Assembly: GCA_030631455.1 (NCBI GenBank)
Contig: DAOVLC010000158.1
Coordinates: forward strand, 1-5,019
Length of the DNA: 5,019 bases
DNA from: Candidatus Zixiibacteriota bacterium
GTDB taxonomy: Bacteria; Zixibacteria; MSB-5A5; JAABVY01; JAHJOQ01
Direction: 5' to 3'
A model generated the notes under the pieces. It was not told the DNA's origin. It did no database searches and worked only from the letters and a program-made list of their open reading frames with translations. The position numbers were made by a program, and so were the translations under genes. Numbering within the stretch: the stretch's first letter is position 1; each line of letters begins with the position of its first letter. Shown here one piece after another: positions 4,339 to 5,019 of this stretch.

Positions 4339-5019
4339 ATGAAGAAACCTTTAATCTTCGGCATGCTGTCAATGTTTCTGTTGATGCTTGTCTTTAGCGT
4401 ATCGTATGCGTCCGAAGGCAAGGTAGGTCTGGGGCCGGAGAAGCTAGTCAACAAACTCTTAACCGGTAACGAAGAGCTTCCGCTTACTGCCGAGGGCAGC
4501 AGTAATCTGGGTGCCTCGCGTTCACCCGGCACTCAAGTGGGTAGCACGATTTACGATTACCAGCATAACGGTTCGATGGGCCGCCAGATCGTGGTTACTT
4601 ATGAAGGTACCTCCGACTACGGCGGTGTCCACATCGACTGGATGTGCACCCAGTGCGAAGGTGGAACCCCGGCCTACAGGCACATCAGATACAACGCCAG
4701 AGACTTCACCGGCAGCTGGGCGTGGCCCCTTGGTGAACACGGCGGTAAGGCTGTTACCGGCGAAAACGGTGGATACTGCTCGATAGACGTCTCCCATGGT
4801 GGCGCTGCTGTGCTGGGCTACCACAACGCCCCGGACCCTGACTTCTATACGTCAAAGGTCTCGATGGACCACAGCCCGCCAATGGGATACTTCGATCCCT
4901 TCGGTGAGGCTCCCGGTCCGCGGCAGTACACGCCTGACAACAACTGTCAGGGTTGGTTTACCGGTTCGTACGAGCCGACAAGTTCATACATCTGGCCGAA
5001 AGTGGAGTATGATGAGTGC
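4339..5019 (+). CDS. Secreted protein with signal peptide, 3' end beyond the window (putative repeat/beta-propeller-like)
   Basis: The frame is open from ATG 4339 to the last base, giving 227 residues with no stop. Residues 1-24 are a Sec signal peptide: KK at 2-3, a hydrophobic core (about 5-19) and a cleavage site after SYA-24. The mature part is rich in Gly, Tyr, Trp, Asp and His. YDYQHNGSMGRQIVV (72-86), VHIDWM (97-102) and GGYCSIDVSHGGAAVLGYH (144-162) recall short repeated beta blades with a WM or YH end. I associate this pattern with large secreted, often type IX-sorted, proteins of FCB-group and related uncultivated bacteria, but that is recollection and no sorting domain can be seen because the C-terminus is missing. 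Cysteines lie at 103, 106, 147, 203 and 227. The C-x2-C at 103-106 is followed by Glu, so it is not a haem site. The protein is predicted to be exported and is probably controlled by the long structured leader. No enzymatic function is assigned. Confidence 0.9.
   Translation, partial: MKKPLIFGMLSMFLLMLVFSVSYASEGKVGLGPEKLVNKLLTGNEELPLTAEGSSNLGASRSPGTQVGSTIYDYQHNGSMGRQIVVTYEGTSDYGGVHIDWMCTQCEGGTPAYRHIRYNARDFTGSWAWPLGEHGGKAVTGENGGYCSIDVSHGGAAVLGYHNAPDPDFYTSKVSMDHSPPMGYFDPFGEAPGPRQYTPDNNCQGWFTGSYEPTSSYIWPKVEYDEC

Noticed and set aside
4645..4656. C-type haem or rubredoxin-like site from Cys-x2-Cys in the secreted protein
   Set aside because: The motif is followed by Glu rather than His, and no second Cys pair is placed for metal binding in the visible part.
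4522..4824. 100-codon - strand ORF and the 91-codon + strand ORF at 4511-4786
   Set aside because: Both are shadows of the secreted-protein gene, which has a signal peptide, ribosome binding site and uninterrupted frame.
1..5019. CRISPR arrays, tRNA/rRNA genes, insertion sequences
   Set aside because: No regularly spaced repeats, no tRNA cloverleaf or conserved rRNA segments, and no transposase or terminal inverted repeats were found by eye.

Overview
The window appears to be chromosomal DNA from a bacterium of roughly 50% GC, possibly an uncultivated FCB-group lineage such as candidate division Zixibacteria. That placement is an inference. It rests on the last gene, which resembles large secreted repeat proteins I associate with those phyla, and no rRNA or taxonomic marker is present. 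All convincing genes lie on the + strand.

Positions 1-3513 are the downstream end of a surface-polysaccharide (exopolysaccharide or O-antigen-like) operon. It holds the 3' end of a Gfo/Idh/MocA-type NAD(P)-dependent oxidoreductase (1-798), probably the C-terminal half of a two-domain zinc-dehydrogenase/Gfo-Idh fusion. Next is a complete GT4 glycosyltransferase of the WbuB/WcaI kind (854-2098). Last is a complete polyprenyl-phosphate glycosylphosphotransferase (2098-3513), whose start overlaps the stop of the glycosyltransferase by one base. The transferase would load the first sugar phosphate onto the lipid carrier at the inner membrane. The GT4 enzyme would add a further sugar on the cytoplasmic face. 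The oxidoreductase probably helps make an activated or modified sugar.

Positions 3514-3910 hold no convincing gene. They contain a GATC cluster, a strong small hairpin, an imperfect 16/17-base direct repeat, and a faint reverse-strand reading-frame trace that could be a gene remnant. No clear terminator follows the operon.

A good sigma70-type promoter (TTGACA, 17 bases, TATCCT) sits at 3911-3939. It is followed by a leader of about 390 bases before the next start codon. The leader is rich in complementary segments: a hairpin/U-tract, an enclosed hairpin domain, a 12-pair long-range stem, a purine-rich stretch with a perfect Shine-Dalgarno-like core inside a small ORF, and four hairpins in a row that end at the ribosome binding site. 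I match it to no known riboswitch, and it is the most interesting part of the window.

From 4339 to the window end runs an open frame for a secreted protein with a clear signal peptide. It is cut off by the window edge. The leader probably controls this gene, by transcription attenuation, by translation, or as a separate small RNA.
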